From contig JAICXH010000015.1 in the NCBI GenBank assembly GCA_025981645.1, positions 1-38,567 on the forward strand: a stretch of DNA of 38,567 nt. Direction: 5' to 3'. Shown piece after piece: positions 8,059-16,903 of this stretch. This DNA is from Burkholderiales bacterium (GTDB taxonomy: Bacteria; Pseudomonadota; Gammaproteobacteria; Burkholderiales; Casimicrobiaceae). The position numbers were made by a program, and so were the translations under genes. Positions within the stretch are counted from its first letter, which is position 1, and each line of letters starts with the position of its first letter. The notes beneath the pieces were generated by a model. It was not told where the DNA came from. It ran no database searches and saw only the letters and a program-made list of their open reading frames with translations.

Positions 8059-8086
8059 CGCGCGCACGCTGCCGCGCGCACGCTGC
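8059..8086. repeat. 14-bp direct tandem repeat, two copies
   Basis: The unit CGCGCGCACGCTGC occurs twice without a gap just after the GFA gene stop. It is probably a slippage product in GC-rich intergenic DNA. Confidence 0.6.
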
Positions 8087-8090
8087 CCCG

Positions 8091-8119
8091 CGCCCGCGAC
8101 GCCTTGCGCGACGCGGGCG
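8091..8119. terminator. Possible bidirectional terminator hairpin
   Basis: The arms CGCCCGCG (8091-8098) and CGCGGGCG (8112-8119) pair perfectly around a 13-nt loop. It sits between the convergent GFA and cupin genes, as expected for a shared transcription stop. There is no T-run on either side, so the call rests on position and stem strength. Confidence 0.4.
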
Positions 8120-8131
8120 ACGCGGCATCGC

Positions 8132-8608
8132 CTACATCTTCTTCTGCGGATCGTCGGCAGCGTTGAGATAGTTGATGTCGAAGGGCCCCATCGCGTTGAT
8201 CTGCAACACCGCTTTGCCCCGCGTGAATGCGTAGTGGTGCTGCTGCGCGGGCAGGTAGTGGAAGCTGCCGACGGGGAGGGCGTGCGCGCCTTTCGTCTTC
8301 ATCTCGTCGCCGAGGCCGAGGTAGAACGTCCCCGATATCACGGTGAGCTCTTCGGGTTGCGTGTGCCAATGCGGCGGGATCTTGTAGCCGGGCGGCACCT
8401 CGAGGCGAAGGACGTAGGGGCCGGGCTTGAACGGATCGCCCATCAGCACTGCGAGCTTCGCCCCTTTCGGCAGCACCGGAGGCGCTGCCATCCATTTCAT
8501 CTCGTGCGGGGTCAGCGTCGTCTCGTCCTGCGCGAACGCCGGCGCGCACACTGCGGCGACCGCGGTGGACAACACGAGCGACGCGATAGCGGTGCGTCGA
8601 TTTACCAT
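8132..8608 (-). CDS. Secreted cupin-domain protein
   Basis: This 158-residue protein has a signal peptide (about 1-27, ending APAFA-Q) and one small beta-barrel cupin domain. The first metal motif is visible as HWHTQPEELTVISGTFYLGLG, and the second motif lies around GSFHYLPAQQHHYAF. The protein is therefore likely a metal-binding periplasmic cupin of unknown substrate. The start at 8608 was preferred to a longer frame because it gives a clean signal peptide and has GGGAG 7 nt upstream. It is convergent with the GFA gene. Confidence 0.85.
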   Translation of the reverse strand: MVNRRTAIASLVLSTAVAAVCAPAFAQDETTLTPHEMKWMAAPPVLPKGAKLAVLMGDPFKPGPYVLRLEVPPGYKIPPHWHTQPEELTVISGTFYLGLGDEMKTKGAHALPVGSFHYLPAQQHHYAFTRGKAVLQINAMGPFDINYLNAADDPQKKM

Positions 8609-8883
8609 TCGGATCTCCCTTGCGCAGGGGATTGTCGAGGGGTCGCGGCGTGCACCCCCGTGCATCGGCGCGTCGCGACGCGTCTCGGGCGCGTGCCCCG
8701 ACATCCTCGGAAGCGGAGTGCGGGCGCATGCGATAGACGGGCGGCCATTCTAGCCCAAACCGTTGGGCGGAAGTGTCCCGGCCGGAGCGATCGCTCAGCC
8801 GGGTCGCGGGGGTTGCCGCGGGGTTGCCGCGGGCGATCGCGGTACCATCGACGCGCTGAAGCGGCGAGACGGATCGGACATCG
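8609..8883. other. Intergenic region between divergent cupin and small membrane genes
   Basis: I see no gene here. It contains an 11-bp tandem duplication (GGTTGCCGCGG unit, about 8811-8832) and must hold the promoters of both flanking genes, but no clear -35/-10 pair stands out. Confidence 0.4.
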
Positions 8884-9081
8884 ATGAACAACCTCGGCTG
8901 GGGACTCGTCACGGGCGCCTTCGGGATGGCCTATTTCATCTACGGCAAGCGCCAGCAGCGCTTCGCGCCACTCATCGCCGGCATGCTGCTCTGCGTCTAC
9001 CCGTACTTCGTCCACGGCACGGTCTGGCTGGCGCTCGTCGGCCTCGTACTCCTGGCGACCCCGTTCGTTCTCGATTTTTGA
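8884..9081 (+). CDS. Small two-helix inner-membrane protein
   Basis: This 65-residue protein has two predicted membrane helices (about 5-20 and 28-62, the second long enough to break near PYF) joined by a basic loop GKRQQRF. Similar short proteins are widespread in proteobacteria and are sometimes labelled 'amino acid transport protein' without evidence, so I treat it as a conserved protein of unknown function. The ATG is the first in frame, and a weak purine stretch precedes it. The lectin-like gene is convergent 22 bp downstream. Confidence 0.7.
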   Translation: MNNLGWGLVTGAFGMAYFIYGKRQQRFAPLIAGMLLCVYPYFVHGTVWLALVGLVLLATPFVLDF

Positions 9082-9103
9082 CCGCCGCGCGACGTGCGTG
9101 CGG

Positions 9104-9757
9104 TCAGCGGACGGCGAAACAGTAGAGGTAGCCGGCGCTGCCGGTCTTCGCGAGGAGCGCATCGCTGCAGCCGGCGGTCTTGTGCGACGAGTTCCACGAC
9201 GCGTTCCTGACCGGGTCGGGGTTGGTGCCCTTGCGGTCGGCGTGGCCGACGATCGCGCTCCCCTCACCATCCTTCGTCCAGTTGCCGCAGGTCATGTCCT
9301 CGCTTCCGGTGAACGCGGTCCCTTCGGGCGTACTGCCGGTGAGAATGTCGTGGCGATTCGGCTTGTCGCCATAACCGTGGATCATCTCGCCCTTCTCGGT
9401 CAGCGCCGTCGCCTTGTCGATGTGGTTGCTGCCGTGGAGCTCGGCGAGATCCTTCGCGATCTCGACGCCCTTCGCGTTGTGCCACGGCCCGGAACCGATG
9501 CGGTCGCGCGCACTGACCGCGCCCGGCCCCTGGGTACTGAGATACGCGTGCCAGGTGTGCGCGCCGGCACCGGCCGCCGCGGCGAGTGCCTGGCAATGCG
9601 CGTCGGCGCCCGCGAGGCCGCCGAAGTCGGCGCCTTTGCCGGAGCCGGCGCTGGTCACGAAGAACGTCATGTCGGGCGACGCCGCCAAAGCGGTCGCCGC
9701 GGCAGCCATGCCCAGCGAGGCGACCGCTGCAATCCGCGTCCAGTTCGAGCTCATCAT
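9104..9757 (-). CDS. Secreted lectin-like (endostatin/DUF1554-type) protein
   Basis: This 217-residue exported protein has a signal peptide (about 1-26, ending ALA-A). The mature part resembles bacterial proteins annotated as lectins with a collagen XV/endostatin-like or DUF1554 fold: it starts MTFFVTSAGSGKGADFGGLAGADAHC and has the blocks YLSTQGPG, DRIGSGPWHNAKG, NRHDILTGS, NWTKDGEG and GYLYCFAVR. Four Cys residues (HC, TC, GC, YC) could form two disulfides. The ligand is unknown. It is transcribed toward the small membrane gene, and two ATGs begin the frame (MM). Confidence 0.82.
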   Translation of the reverse strand: MMSSNWTRIAAVASLGMAAAATALAASPDMTFFVTSAGSGKGADFGGLAGADAHCQALAAAAGAGAHTWHAYLSTQGPGAVSARDRIGSGPWHNAKGVEIAKDLAELHGSNHIDKATALTEKGEMIHGYGDKPNRHDILTGSTPEGTAFTGSEDMTCGNWTKDGEGSAIVGHADRKGTNPDPVRNASWNSSHKTAGCSDALLAKTGSAGYLYCFAVR

Positions 9758-9912
9758 GATGTCGCTCCTGTGATCGGGTGAGATTGAGGCGCGGCGCTCG
9801 CAGCCGGCCGATGCGCGCAGCGCAAGCGGTTGATCCGGCGCGTGATGCTCAGTATAGTCATCGACGCCGGCACCGCTGCAACCGTGGCGGTATCAGGTGG
9901 GCAGGTGGTCGC

Positions 9913-10017
9913 CGCGACGGCACCCGGCAGAACGCTATCATGCAGCCGATGGCCAAAGGCCTTACCGACACCGACATCGCGAATATCGCAGCGTACGTTT
10001 CGACCCTGAAGCCGTGA
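9913..10017 (+). pseudogene. C-terminal remnant of a class I cytochrome c
   Basis: The last about 35 codons of a cytochrome c are readable: RDGTRQNAIMQPMAKGL (with the axial Met candidate in MQPM) followed by [17 protein letters not shown] and a stop. This is the typical C-terminal helix of c4/c5/c553-type cytochromes. The CXXCH haem motif and everything before it are missing. Upstream sequence in this frame is Arg-rich and unlike the family. It lies 55 bp before acnA. Expression as a 25-residue peptide from the internal ATG at 9940 is possible but unlikely. Confidence 0.75.
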
Positions 10018-10072
10018 GCGCACGCCGCGCTGGGTGCAGCGCGCGCTTCGCTACGGGGTCACCTGGACGTCC

Positions 10073-12784
10073 ATGAGCACCGACGGCTTCGCCACGAAGG
10101 CACGCCTCGAGATCGACGGGGTCGCCTATCAGATCCACCGGCTCGACCGCATCGGGACCGCGCACCGTCTGCCCTACGGTCTCAAGGTGCTGCTCGAGAA
10201 CCTGCTGCGTAACGAGGACGGGCGCCTCGTCACCCGCGGGCAGATCCAGGCGGTCGCCGACTGGCAGCCGCAGGCCGTCGACCGGCGGGAGATCGAGTTC
10301 ACGCCAGCGCGCGTGCTGATGCAGGATTTCACCGGCGTGCCCTGCGTCGTCGATTTCGTCGCGATGCGCGACGCGATCGTTCGCCTCGGCGGCGATCCGC
10401 GGCGGATCAACCCGCTCGTGCCGAGCGAGCTCGTCATCGATCATTCGGTCATCGCCGACCGGTTCGGGCAGCCCGACGCGTTCTCCGTCAACGCGTCGCT
10501 CGAATTCCACCGCAACGTCGAGCGGTATCAGCTCCTGCGCTGGGCGCAGCAGGCGTTCCGCGACTTCAAGGTGGTGCCGCCGGATACGGGCATCTGCCAT
10601 CAGGTGAATCTCGAGTATCTGTCGCGCGTGGTGTTCGTCCGCGACGGCCCCGACGGGCCGATCGCGTATCCGGACACGCTCGTCGGCACCGACTCGCACA
10701 CGCCGATGGTCAACGGCCTCGGCGTACTCGGTTGGGGGGTCGGGGGAATCGAGGCGGAAGCCGCCATGCTGGGACAGCCGATCAGCATGCTGATCCCTCC
10801 GGTGGTGGGCCTCAAGCTGACCGGCGAGTTCCCGCCCGGGACCACCGCGACCGACCTCGTCCTCACGGTCGCCGAGCTCCTTCGCCGCACGGGGGTCGTC
10901 GGCAAGTTCGTCGAGTTCTTCGGCCCCGGCGTCGCGAAGGTGCCGCTCGCCAACCGCGCCACGCTCGGCAACATGAGCCCCGAATACGGCGCGACCTGCG
11001 CGATCTTCCCGATCGACGAAGAGACGCTCGCCTACCTGCGCCTGACCGGCCGGCCCGAGCATCAGGTTCGCCTCGTCGAGGCCTACGCCAAGGTGCAGGG
11101 CCTCTGGCACGACCCGGCGCACGAGCCCGAGTACTCGCAGACGCTCGAGCTCGATCTCGGCACGCTCGAGCCCTCGATCGCCGGCCCCAAGCGTCCGCAG
11201 GACCGCATCCCGCTGCGCAGCGCCCCGCACGCGGTCGGCGCGCTGCTCGAGGACGGCGAAGGCGGCGGGCATCGCTCACCGCATGATCCGGTGGAGATCG
11301 CGCAGGAGAATGGCACCCGCTTCGCGATCGACGACGGAGACGTGGTGATCGCGGCGATCACGTCGTGCACCAACACTTCCAACCCGTCGGTGATGATCGG
11401 CGCCGGGCTCCTCGCCAAACGTGCCGTCGACAAGGGGTTGACGCGCAAGCCCTGGGTCAAGACTTCGCTTGCGCCCGGATCGCGCGTCGTGACCGACTAC
11501 TTCGATCGCGCCGGCCTCACTCCCTATCTCGACAAGCTCGGCTTCAACCTGGTCGGCTACGGCTGCACCACGTGCATCGGCAATTCGGGGCCATTGATCC
11601 CCGAGGTCGCCGCGGCCGTCGAGGAGCACGATCTCACCGTCTGCTCGGTGCTCTCGGGCAATCGCAACTTCGAAGGCCGCATCCATCCACAGACGCGCAT
11701 GAATTTCCTCATGTCGCCGATGCTGGTGATCGTCTACGCGCTGGTGGGCACGCTGCGCGTCAACGTGCTGAGCGACCCCCTGGGCAGCGATCGCGACGGC
11801 AAGCCGGTCTACCTGCGTGACATCTGGCCTTCGTCGCAAGAGATCGAGGAGGTCGTCGGCGCCAACCTGCACGCCGAAATGTTCGCCCGCGGCTACGCCG
11901 ACGTGTTCGCCGGTGACGCCCACTGGAAGGGCCTGGAGATCCCCGCCGGAGACGCGTTCCACTGGAGCGCCGATTCGACCTACGTGAGGCACCCGCCCTA
12001 TTTCGACGGGATGGACCGCACGCCGCCGCTGCTCGCCGACATCGAGGGTGCGCGCGTCCTCGCGAAGCTCGGCGATTCGGTGACCACCGATCACATCAGC
12101 CCCGCCGGGGCGATCAAGGCCGATTCGCCGGCGGGCCAGTACCTCGCCGGAAAGGGCATCGCGCGCGCTGACTTCAATTCCTACGGTTCGCGCCGCGGCA
12201 ACCACGAAGTGATGATCCGCGGCACGTTCGCCAATATCCGCTTGCGCAACCAGCTCGCGCCGGGCACCGAAGGCGGCTACACGCGCGACTTCACGCGGGC
12301 CGGCGGGCCGGTCGCCACGATCTACGATGCGTCGATCAACTATCGACGCGCCGGGGTGCCGCTCGTCATCCTCACCGGCCGGGAGTACGGCTCGGGGTCG
12401 TCGCGCGACTGGGCGGCCAAGGGCACTGCGCTGCTCGGAGTGCGCGCGGTGATCGCCGAGTCCTACGAGCGCATCCACCGCTCCAACCTGATCGGCATGG
12501 GCGTGCTGCCGCTGCAGTTCGCCGCCGGCGAGACCGCCGCGTCGCTCGGGCTCTCGGGCGAAGAGACCTTCACGGTCACCGGATTGAAGGGAACACAAAC
12601 GCCGGCGCGCAGACTGCACGTGCTAGCCAGCGGAGCGCAGGGTGCGCCAGTCGAGTTCGACGCCGACGTGCGCATCGATACGCCCGCCGAGGCGGCGTAC
12701 TTCCGCCATGGCGGCATCCTCCCCTACATGCTGCGGCAACTGCTCGACGACGTTCCCGGGAGCCGATCGCGATCCGAGGCGTGA
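10073..12784 (+). CDS. acnA: Aconitate hydratase A
   Basis: This TCA-cycle enzyme isomerises citrate to isocitrate through cis-aconitate with a 4Fe-4S cluster. At 903 residues it has the usual AcnA/IRP length. The cluster ligands are visible as Cys432 (TSCTNTSNP) and Cys498/Cys501 ([10 protein letters not shown]). Other signatures are SGNRNFEGR, and [16 protein letters not shown] in the swivelling domain 4. A start at [13 protein letters not shown] was chosen because the upstream codons are not family-like. The stop overlaps a GTG codon of the flavin-reductase fragment by four bases. Confidence 0.97.
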   Translation: MSTDGFATKARLEIDGVAYQIHRLDRIGTAHRLPYGLKVLLENLLRNEDGRLVTRGQIQAVADWQPQAVDRREIEFTPARVLMQDFTGVPCVVDFVAMRDAIVRLGGDPRRINPLVPSELVIDHSVIADRFGQPDAFSVNASLEFHRNVERYQLLRWAQQAFRDFKVVPPDTGICHQVNLEYLSRVVFVRDGPDGPIAYPDTLVGTDSHTPMVNGLGVLGWGVGGIEAEAAMLGQPISMLIPPVVGLKLTGEFPPGTTATDLVLTVAELLRRTGVVGKFVEFFGPGVAKVPLANRATLGNMSPEYGATCAIFPIDEETLAYLRLTGRPEHQVRLVEAYAKVQGLWHDPAHEPEYSQTLELDLGTLEPSIAGPKRPQDRIPLRSAPHAVGALLEDGEGGGHRSPHDPVEIAQENGTRFAIDDGDVVIAAITSCTNTSNPSVMIGAGLLAKRAVDKGLTRKPWVKTSLAPGSRVVTDYFDRAGLTPYLDKLGFNLVGYGCTTCIGNSGPLIPEVAAAVEEHDLTVCSVLSGNRNFEGRIHPQTRMNFLMSPMLVIVYALVGTLRVNVLSDPLGSDRDGKPVYLRDIWPSSQEIEEVVGANLHAEMFARGYADVFAGDAHWKGLEIPAGDAFHWSADSTYVRHPPYFDGMDRTPPLLADIEGARVLAKLGDSVTTDHISPAGAIKADSPAGQYLAGKGIARADFNSYGSRRGNHEVMIRGTFANIRLRNQLAPGTEGGYTRDFTRAGGPVATIYDASINYRRAGVPLVILTGREYGSGSSRDWAAKGTALLGVRAVIAESYERIHRSNLIGMGVLPLQFAAGETAASLGLSGEETFTVTGLKGTQTPARRLHVLASGAQGAPVEFDADVRIDTPAEAAYFRHGGILPYMLRQLLDDVPGSRSRSEA

Positions 12785-12975
12785 CCCGCGCGGCGGCAAT
12801 GCCGGGTCAGTCGGGCGCCTTTCCGTACAAGGTGCTGAGCAATCGGGCGGTGACACCGGTGATCCGGGAACTCTGGCTCGCTCCGCACGTGGCAAGCTTG
12901 CCTTACGCGGCGGGCCAGTACGCGCTGCTGAACGACGCCGGCGATGAGGACGCGCCGGTCAGCCACGTCGACTGA
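12781..12975 (+). pseudogene. Truncated FAD-binding oxidoreductase (N-terminal fragment)
   Basis: Sixty-four codons match the start of the FAD-binding barrel of ferredoxin-NADP reductase-like enzymes: FPYKVLSNRAVTPVIREL, WLAPHVASLPYAAGQYALLND. The expected FAD motif RXYS that should follow is replaced by PVSHVD and a stop, and no NAD-binding domain follows in any frame. Possible starts are GTG 12781 (overlapping the acnA stop in GTGA) or ATG 12799. It is probably the relic of a gene once in operon with acnA. Confidence 0.75.
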
Positions 12976-13092
12976 GCACCGGCGTGCGCTCGAAGCGAGC
13001 GGCGCCGACGGCGTAGCACCGGTCGCGAAGCGCAGGGACGCGCGCACTGCGGTGCTAACATCGACGCATCGAAGATCGAATCGGAGAGCGTG

Positions 13093-13518
13093 ATGAAGCG
13101 CAGCGCATCGGCAGTGTGGCAGGGTGGACTCAAGACCGGCAAGGGCAGCATCTCGACCGAGAGCGGGGTGCTCGCAAGCGCGCCGTATTCGTTCGGCACG
13201 CGCTTCGAGAACGTCAAAGGCACCAACCCCGAGGAGCTGATCGGCGCAGCGCACGCGGGCTGCTTCGCGATGGCGCTCTCGCTCGTCCTCGGCGAAGCCG
13301 GGCTCGTCCCGGAACGCATCGAGACGTCGGCTGCGGTCACGATCGACAAGCTCGCCGACGGCTTCACGATCACGTCGGTGCACCTCACGCTGCGCGCGAA
13401 GATCCCCGGCGCGACGCGCGAAGCGTTCGAGCGCGCCGCCGAAGCGGCGAAGGCGGGATGCCCGGTGTCGAAAGTGCTGAACGCGAAGATCACCCTCGAC
13501 AAGAAGCTCGAAGCCTGA
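13093..13518 (+). CDS. osmC: OsmC-type organic hydroperoxide peroxidase
   Basis: This 141-residue OsmC subfamily protein reduces organic hydroperoxides with two Cys thiols. Cys57 in AAHAGCFAMALS is the peroxidatic residue and Cys123 in AKAGCPVSK the resolving one, and NPEELI supplies the conserved Glu. Length is normal. The ATG at 13093 is preceded by GGAGAG; a GTG three bases earlier is less likely. It is separate from the OsmC-family pseudogene at 19277, which belongs to a different branch of the superfamily. Confidence 0.93.
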   Translation: MKRSASAVWQGGLKTGKGSISTESGVLASAPYSFGTRFENVKGTNPEELIGAAHAGCFAMALSLVLGEAGLVPERIETSAAVTIDKLADGFTITSVHLTLRAKIPGATREAFERAAEAAKAGCPVSKVLNAKITLDKKLEA

Positions 13519-13589
13519 CTGGAGTACGATGACCGGGTCCGCTGGGCGCGATGCGCAGCGGAAGAAGCCGCTGCGGGTACGGTTGCCCG

Positions 13590-13865
13590 ATGGAACCATT
13601 CGCGGTCCTGGTGCTGTTGCCGACGCTCGTCGGAATCACCTCGGAACTCGTGTTCCGCGATACGCTGCGTGCGTCGCTCGCGGCGGCACTAGTCTCCGCG
13701 CTCGCGGTCTATACGTGCCTTGATCTCTTCGACCCGGGCGGGAGCTGGAATGCGTTGGCCGGCTTTCTGGTTTCCCCCCTGGTGATTGCGTTGTCGCTGG
13801 TCGCCGTGCTGACCTGCTTCGGCCATCTCGAGGGTCGGCGCCGGGTACGCCGCCAGCAGGGTTGA
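13590..13865 (+). CDS. Small membrane protein of unknown function
   Basis: This 91-residue protein has predicted hydrophobic helices at about 3-18, 27-43 and 55-79 and ends in a basic tail (GRRRVRRQQG). I do not recognise a family. The start at MEPFAVLV was chosen over a longer Arg/Gly-rich frame. Its stop overlaps the TTG start candidate of the protease (TTGA), so it is probably the first gene of the protease-MoxR-DUF58-VWA cluster. Confidence 0.6.
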   Translation: MEPFAVLVLLPTLVGITSELVFRDTLRASLAAALVSALAVYTCLDLFDPGGSWNALAGFLVSPLVIALSLVAVLTCFGHLEGRRRVRRQQG

Positions 13866-14884
13866 TCGACCGGCCAAGTGCCGGATCGCGGGCGAGGCGC
13901 CGATCTCCACTCTACAGCGACTCCGAGCGCGCCAAGGTCGCGCGCACCGCGGCAGTTGGTGCGCGACCGACTCCGGACGCCATCCGGGCAGCGAGCCCGT
14001 CGGCGATCGAACCGACGGAGCCCTCGCCGGGCGAGCGCGGGAACGCCTCGCGGGGCCGCTGGCGCTCGGTCGCACGCGGCATGCGCCGCGCAGGTGCATT
14101 CACGCTGCGCCACGAGGGGCTCCTCGCGATCGCTGCCGCAGCGATCGTCGCTGCGGCGATCGCCTGGAGCTACGCGGCATCGCACCCGGCGCCGGCCCCA
14201 CTCAGCCAGGACGACATCGACCACGCGGTGATGCACACGGTCGGGCACAACGTGCTGCCGTCGCAGGCCGCGCGCGCCTACGAGGCGGTTCGCGAGTCGG
14301 TGGTGCGCGTGATGGACTTCGAGACGACGAAGGACGAGGGCGACATCGAGACGGGAGTGGGCACCGGCGTCGTCATCGTCAACGACGGCACCATTCTCAC
14401 CAATCTGCACGTCGTGGCGGGAGCGAAGCGGGTCGGCGTGGTGTTCGCCGACGGGACCCAATCGGATGCCGCGGTGATCGGCACGCAGCCGCAGAACGAC
14501 CTCGCCGTCCTGAAGGCGAGGACGATCCCCGATGACCTGCCTGCCGCGACCCTGCGCTCGACCAGCGATCTCGCCCCCGGCGACGAGGTCGTCGCGGTCG
14601 GCTTTCCGTTCGGCATCGGACCGTCGGCGACCTCAGGCGTGATCTCCGGGCTCAAGCGTCAGTTCCGCTCACCCGAGGGTAAGCGCTTGCTTACTAATCT
14701 GATCCAGTTCGATGCCGCGGCGAACCCGGGCAACTCCGGGGGTCCGCTGGTCACGATGGATGGTGCCGTCGTCGGCATCGTCACCGGCATCCTCAACCCG
14801 ACGTCGCAACGGGTGTTCGTCGGCATCGGCTTCGCGGTCCCGATCGAGAATGCGACGGCGGCGATCGGCATGTCGCCGTTCTGA
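13862..14884 (+). CDS. Membrane-anchored trypsin-like serine protease (HtrA/DegP-like, no PDZ)
   Basis: The S1C-type protease domain spans about residues 130-340 with the full triad: His183 (LTNLHVV), Asp213 (QNDLAVL) and Ser292 (GNSGGPL). One membrane helix lies at about 86-103, preceded by an unusual 85-residue Arg/Pro/Ala-rich tail, so the protease domain should face the periplasm. Unlike DegP/DegS there is no PDZ domain. The protein stops right after the protease fold. The start is uncertain: TTG at 13862 keeps the whole GC3-consistent frame, while the first ATG is 14081 (MRRAGAFTLRHEG). It is followed by moxR 42 bp later. Cleavage targets are unknown. Confidence 0.85.
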   Translation: MIDRPSAGSRARRRSPLYSDSERAKVARTAAVGARPTPDAIRAASPSAIEPTEPSPGERGNASRGRWRSVARGMRRAGAFTLRHEGLLAIAAAAIVAAAIAWSYAASHPAPAPLSQDDIDHAVMHTVGHNVLPSQAARAYEAVRESVVRVMDFETTKDEGDIETGVGTGVVIVNDGTILTNLHVVAGAKRVGVVFADGTQSDAAVIGTQPQNDLAVLKARTIPDDLPAATLRSTSDLAPGDEVVAVGFPFGIGPSATSGVISGLKRQFRSPEGKRLLTNLIQFDAAANPGNSGGPLVTMDGAVVGIVTGILNPTSQRVFVGIGFAVPIENATAAIGMSPF

Positions 14885-14926
14885 CGCGGTTGCCGCACGC
14901 GCCCCTTCCACTTCGACAGGCATCCC

Positions 14927-15934
14927 ATGGACTCCAGCGGTACTTCCCACGTCGCGTCGCAGATGGAACGCGTGCTCTACGAGGTCAAGAAGGTCGTCGT
15001 CGGCCAGGACCGCTTCCTCGAGCGCGTGCTGGTCGCGATCCTCGCGCAGGGACACCTGCTTGTCGAAGGTGTGCCGGGGCTCGCCAAGACGCTGACCGTG
15101 AAGACGCTCGCGCGCGTCATCCACGGAGCGTTCCGGCGCATTCAGTTCACGCCCGACCTCGTTCCCGCCGACCTCGTCGGCACGCGCATCTACAACCAGC
15201 GCACGGGTGAGTTCACGACGTCGCTCGGGCCGGTGTTCACCAATCTGCTGCTCGCCGACGAGATCAACCGCGCGCCGGCGAAAGTGCAGAGCGCGCTTCT
15301 CGAGGTGATGCAGGAATGCCAGGTCACGATCGCCGGCGAGACGCACCGCGTTCCCGAGCCTTTCCTCGTCATGGCGACGCAGAATCCGATCGAGAGCGAG
15401 GGAACCTATCCGCTCCCCGAAGCGCAGGTCGACCGGTTCATGATGAAAGTGCTGATCGGCTACCCGAGCGAGGAAGAGGAGTTCGTGATCGTCGAGCGGG
15501 TCACCGGAATGCCGGCGGAGGTCACCGCCGTCGTCACCACCGGTGAGCTCGCCGTGCTGCAGCGCCGGTGCCGCAGCGGCTATGTCGACCCCGCGCTCGT
15601 CCAGTACGCCGTGCGCCTCGCCGGCGCGACGCGCGAGCCCGATCGCTTCGGCGTACGCGACGCAGCAAAGTACCTGACGTTCGGCGCGAGCCCGCGCGCG
15701 TCGATCCACCTGATCGAGGCGGCGCGCGCGCTCGGCTTCCTGCGCGGGCGCGACTACGCCCTACCCGAGGACGTGCGCGACGTCGCGCCCGATGTGCTGC
15801 GACACCGGCTCGTGCTCTCCTACGAAGCGCTTGCCGACGGCGTGACGCCCGACGACCTCGTCCGCAGGGTGCTGCAGGCCGTCGCGGTGCCCGAGAAGCC
15901 GCTCGAGGCGCACGCACGCGCCGCTCAGGGCTGA
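14927..15934 (+). CDS. MoxR family AAA+ ATPase
   Basis: This 335-residue AAA+ ATPase has Walker A GVPGLAKT (48-55), Walker B LLADEINR (about 107-114), sensor 1 ATQNP and the lid domain from about 220 on. The signature PLPEAQVDRF is typical of MoxR. MoxR ATPases act as chaperones that mature or activate partner complexes, usually with VWA proteins. Here the partners DUF58 and VWA follow directly (15 bp gap to DUF58), which is the classical MoxR-DUF58-BatA arrangement. Confidence 0.95.
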   Translation: MDSSGTSHVASQMERVLYEVKKVVVGQDRFLERVLVAILAQGHLLVEGVPGLAKTLTVKTLARVIHGAFRRIQFTPDLVPADLVGTRIYNQRTGEFTTSLGPVFTNLLLADEINRAPAKVQSALLEVMQECQVTIAGETHRVPEPFLVMATQNPIESEGTYPLPEAQVDRFMMKVLIGYPSEEEEFVIVERVTGMPAEVTAVVTTGELAVLQRRCRSGYVDPALVQYAVRLAGATREPDRFGVRDAAKYLTFGASPRASIHLIEAARALGFLRGRDYALPEDVRDVAPDVLRHRLVLSYEALADGVTPDDLVRRVLQAVAVPEKPLEAHARAAQG

Positions 15935-15949
15935 AACCGGGCGAGCACG

Positions 15950-16903
15950 ATGCCGATCCCGCTGAAGAATCCCGAACGCATCATGCGGCGGCTCGAGTGG
16001 ACGGTGATCCGGCGCCTCGACGGCCTCCTTCACGGTGACTACCGGACGCTCTTTCTCGGCGCCGGCCTCGACCTCGCGGACCTGCGCGAGTATCAGTATC
16101 ACGACGACGTGCGCCGCATCGACTGGAACGTGACGGCGCGCCTCGATACGCCGTACGTGCGCGAGTACCACGAGGACCGCGACGTCACCGCGTGGTTCCT
16201 CGTCGATTGCTCGCCATCGATCGATTTCGGGTCGCGCGCGATCAGGAAGTCGGGGCTCGCGCAGGATTTCGTCGCCGTGCTCGCGCGCGTGCTTTCGCGC
16301 CATGGCAACCGTGTCGCGGCCGCGCTGTGGGGCAGCGCGCTGCATGCGGTGATTCCGCCCGGGGCCGGCAGGCGCCACGTGCTCGCGATTCTGCAGCGGA
16401 TGATCGCCGAGACGCGCCCCGGCGACGGGCGTGTGACCGACATCGGGGCCTTCCTGCGCGCGGCGCGGCCGCTGGTCGCGCGCCGATCGCTCGTGTTCGT
16501 GCTCTCCGATTTCATCAGCGACGCCGGCTTCGGCGACGCGCTCGGCCGGCTCGCCGAGCGCCACGAGGTGATCGCGGTGCGCCTGCACGACCCGCTCGAA
16601 GGCGAGCTCCCTGACCTCGGACTGGTGACAGTCGAGGACGCCGAGACCGGCGAACAGCTCTTCGTCGACACGCACGACCGTGCGTTCCGGCGCCGCTTCG
16701 TCGAAGCGTCGGCGCGGCGCGAGACTGCGCTGCGGCGTACGTTCCGCGACGCCGGTGTCGACGCGCTCGAGCTGTCGACCGAAGGCGACGTCGGCGATTC
16801 GATCCTGCGCTTCGCGGAGCTGCGCCGGCGCCGCAACCGGCTTGCGGCCGGCGCGGTGCTTCCGCGCGCCCTGAGACGACCCGATGCGCTTCCTGTGGCC
16901 TGA
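15950..16903 (+). CDS. DUF58 domain protein
   Basis: This 317-residue cytoplasmic protein of the DUF58 family has the conserved YQYHDDVRRIDWNVTARLDTPYVREY-like core (about 48-75), followed by a VWA-like fold with VDCSPSIDFGS in the MIDAS position (D-x-S-x-S). It is the standard companion of MoxR and BatA-type VWA proteins, and its biochemical role is not established. The end overlaps the following VWA gene by 20 bp, which indicates coupled translation. Confidence 0.93.
   Translation: MPIPLKNPERIMRRLEWTVIRRLDGLLHGDYRTLFLGAGLDLADLREYQYHDDVRRIDWNVTARLDTPYVREYHEDRDVTAWFLVDCSPSIDFGSRAIRKSGLAQDFVAVLARVLSRHGNRVAAALWGSALHAVIPPGAGRRHVLAILQRMIAETRPGDGRVTDIGAFLRAARPLVARRSLVFVLSDFISDAGFGDALGRLAERHEVIAVRLHDPLEGELPDLGLVTVEDAETGEQLFVDTHDRAFRRRFVEASARRETALRRTFRDAGVDALELSTEGDVGDSILRFAELRRRRNRLAAGAVLPRALRRPDALPVA

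Noticed and set aside
8059-8086. Tandem repeat as a CRISPR or VNTR array
   Set aside because: Only two abutting 14-bp copies without spacers.
9962-12619. Two long open frames (436 and 447 codons) on the minus strand opposite acnA
   Set aside because: Arg/Asp/Val/Leu-rich products with no motifs, antisense to a fully conserved aconitase; an effect of high GC3.
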